A DNA stretch of 64,000 bases from Bin80 sp965203305. GTDB taxonomy: Bacteria; Bacteroidota; Rhodothermia; Rhodothermales; Bin80. Shown here piece after piece: positions 63,397-64,000 of the stretch; the first letter of the stretch is position 1; every line of letters begins with the position of its first letter. Position numbers and translations under genes: made by a program. The notes beneath the pieces are model-generated. The model did not search any database and was not told where the DNA came from. It saw only the letters and a program-made list of their open reading frames with translations. The stretch spans positions 1,054,001 through 1,118,000 of the forward strand of contig OZ241874.1 in assembly GCA_965203305.1 (NCBI GenBank). The letters are read 5' to 3'.

Positions 63397-64000
63397 ATGA
63401 AGCTGCCAAATTCCGTTCTCAAGATCTGCTGCTTCCTGACAATCCTTGGAGGCCCCCTCTCAAATCCGGCAACGGCGCAAAAACCACTCAGGATTATTGC
63501 CTTCGGCGGGCATCCAGATGACTGCGAGGTACGCGCTGCCGGGGTTGCTGCAATGTGGGCGGCCATGGGGCACAAGGTGAAGTTTGTATCTGTTACCAAC
63601 GGGGATATCGGTCATTATGCAATGGCAGGAGGCCCGTTGGCACTTGTACGCAAAGCCGAAATCGAAAACTGTGCGGAGATACTGGGTATTGAAGAATCCA
63701 TCATGCTGGACAATCATGACGGAGAGCTCATGCCCACGCTGGAGAATCGAAAAGTTATTGCCCGGCTCATTCGGGAATGGCAGGCCGATATAGTCTTAGC
63801 CCCGCGGGCCAATGATTATCACCCGGATCACCGATATACGGCGATCCTTGTCCAGGATGCCGCCTTTATGGTCACCGTTCCCTATTTCACTCCCACTGTC
63901 CCCCGGATAGAAAAGAATCCAGTATTCCTGTATTACTATGATCGCTTTCAGCGTCCGTACCCTTTTGAACCTGATATCGCGGTGGATATTGGTTCTGTCG
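63397..64000 (+). CDS. PIG-L family deacetylase (runs off right edge)
   Basis: 201 codons are visible from the ATG at 63397, with the end beyond the window. A signal peptide (residues 1-28, ending ATAQ) is followed by IIAFGGHPDDCEVRAAG, where HPDD holds zinc-ligand His and Asp, the hallmark of the LmbE/PIG-L family. SVTNGDIGHYAM and LAPRANDYHPDHRYTA with the third ligand His also match. These enzymes remove acetyl groups from N-acetylglucosamine-containing or similar conjugates. An exported member with AGGP/NGDIGHY is frequent in Bacteroidota. The substrate is unknown. Confidence 0.9.
   Translation, partial: MKLPNSVLKICCFLTILGGPLSNPATAQKPLRIIAFGGHPDDCEVRAAGVAAMWAAMGHKVKFVSVTNGDIGHYAMAGGPLALVRKAEIENCAEILGIEESIMLDNHDGELMPTLENRKVIARLIREWQADIVLAPRANDYHPDHRYTAILVQDAAFMVTVPYFTPTVPRIEKNPVFLYYYDRFQRPYPFEPDIAVDIGSV

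Overview
The window looks like a chromosome segment of a Bacteroidota/Rhodothermota-type bacterium. This rests on gene content: a BatABCD aerotolerance operon with a DUF58 protein, parAB beside a DUF5683 gene and a serine-palmitoyltransferase-like gene, TonB-type proteins, a free-standing PurQ and a DUF5989 microprotein. I had no database, so the taxonomic statement is inference. I see no rRNA, tRNA or CRISPR array.

Layout. (1) 1-5381, minus strand: bat operon (DUF58, a BatD-like membrane protein, BatA, BatB, TPR BatC, BatD running off the left edge). (2) 5382-7475: a gene-poor stretch, then a decayed DNA methyltransferase followed by an apparently intact restriction endonuclease. (3) 7631-9517: YceI (apparent frameshift), purQ, rhomboid protease. 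(4) 9723-36855: a large, A+T-richer accessory island holding two modules of one multigene system plus a decayed copy. (5) 37038-54766: core genes (VanZ-like, ceramide-type acyltransferase, Spt, DUF5683, ParB, ParA, DUF5989, two MacB/FtsX-type permeases, rpiA, TonB-like proteins, nnr, Ig-like lipoprotein, moaB, yidD, hisI, TPM protein). (6) 54993-60362: a restriction-modification cluster with two EcoRI-type adenine methyltransferases, a C5-cytosine methyltransferase/nuclease pair and a DUF262-HNH nuclease. (7) 60429-64000: two tandem serine hydrolases and the start of a PIG-L deacetylase.

The island in (4) is the main discovery candidate. Its signature protein (about 1650-1690 aa) joins an N-terminal tubulin/FtsZ-like nucleotide-binding region (two glycine-rich GGTG loops about 190 residues apart) to a C-terminal Hsp70/actin-like ATPase (phosphate-1 and phosphate-2 motifs). 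Around it sit a small multi-span membrane protein behind a poly-C tract, a helical soluble protein, a secreted vWA-like protein with degenerate MIDAS, a MotA/ExbB/ZorA-like three-TM channel protein with a long coiled-coil tail, and MotB/ZorB-like partners with the channel aspartate (Asp16). In module A (9783-19550) the order is membrane protein, giant, helical, vWA, MotA-like, MotB-like. In module B (19663-34187) a truncated extra giant is added, and there are two MotB-like proteins, one with a true OmpA-type peptidoglycan-binding domain. Genes overlap or abut, so each module is probably an operon. The arrangement suggests an ion-driven, peptidoglycan-anchored motor that drives or is gated by a cytoplasmic tubulin-Hsp70 NTPase, analogous to Zorya but without ZorC, ZorD or ZorE. 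Defence is a guess from the neighbourhood.

The island shows rapid evolution: homopolymer tracts that look phase-variable, exact 153-nt and 105-nt coding repeats in coiled coils, near-identical blocks between paralogues, and a MITE that entered the module A MotA-like gene in frame. A second copy of that MITE lies in the restriction-modification cluster.
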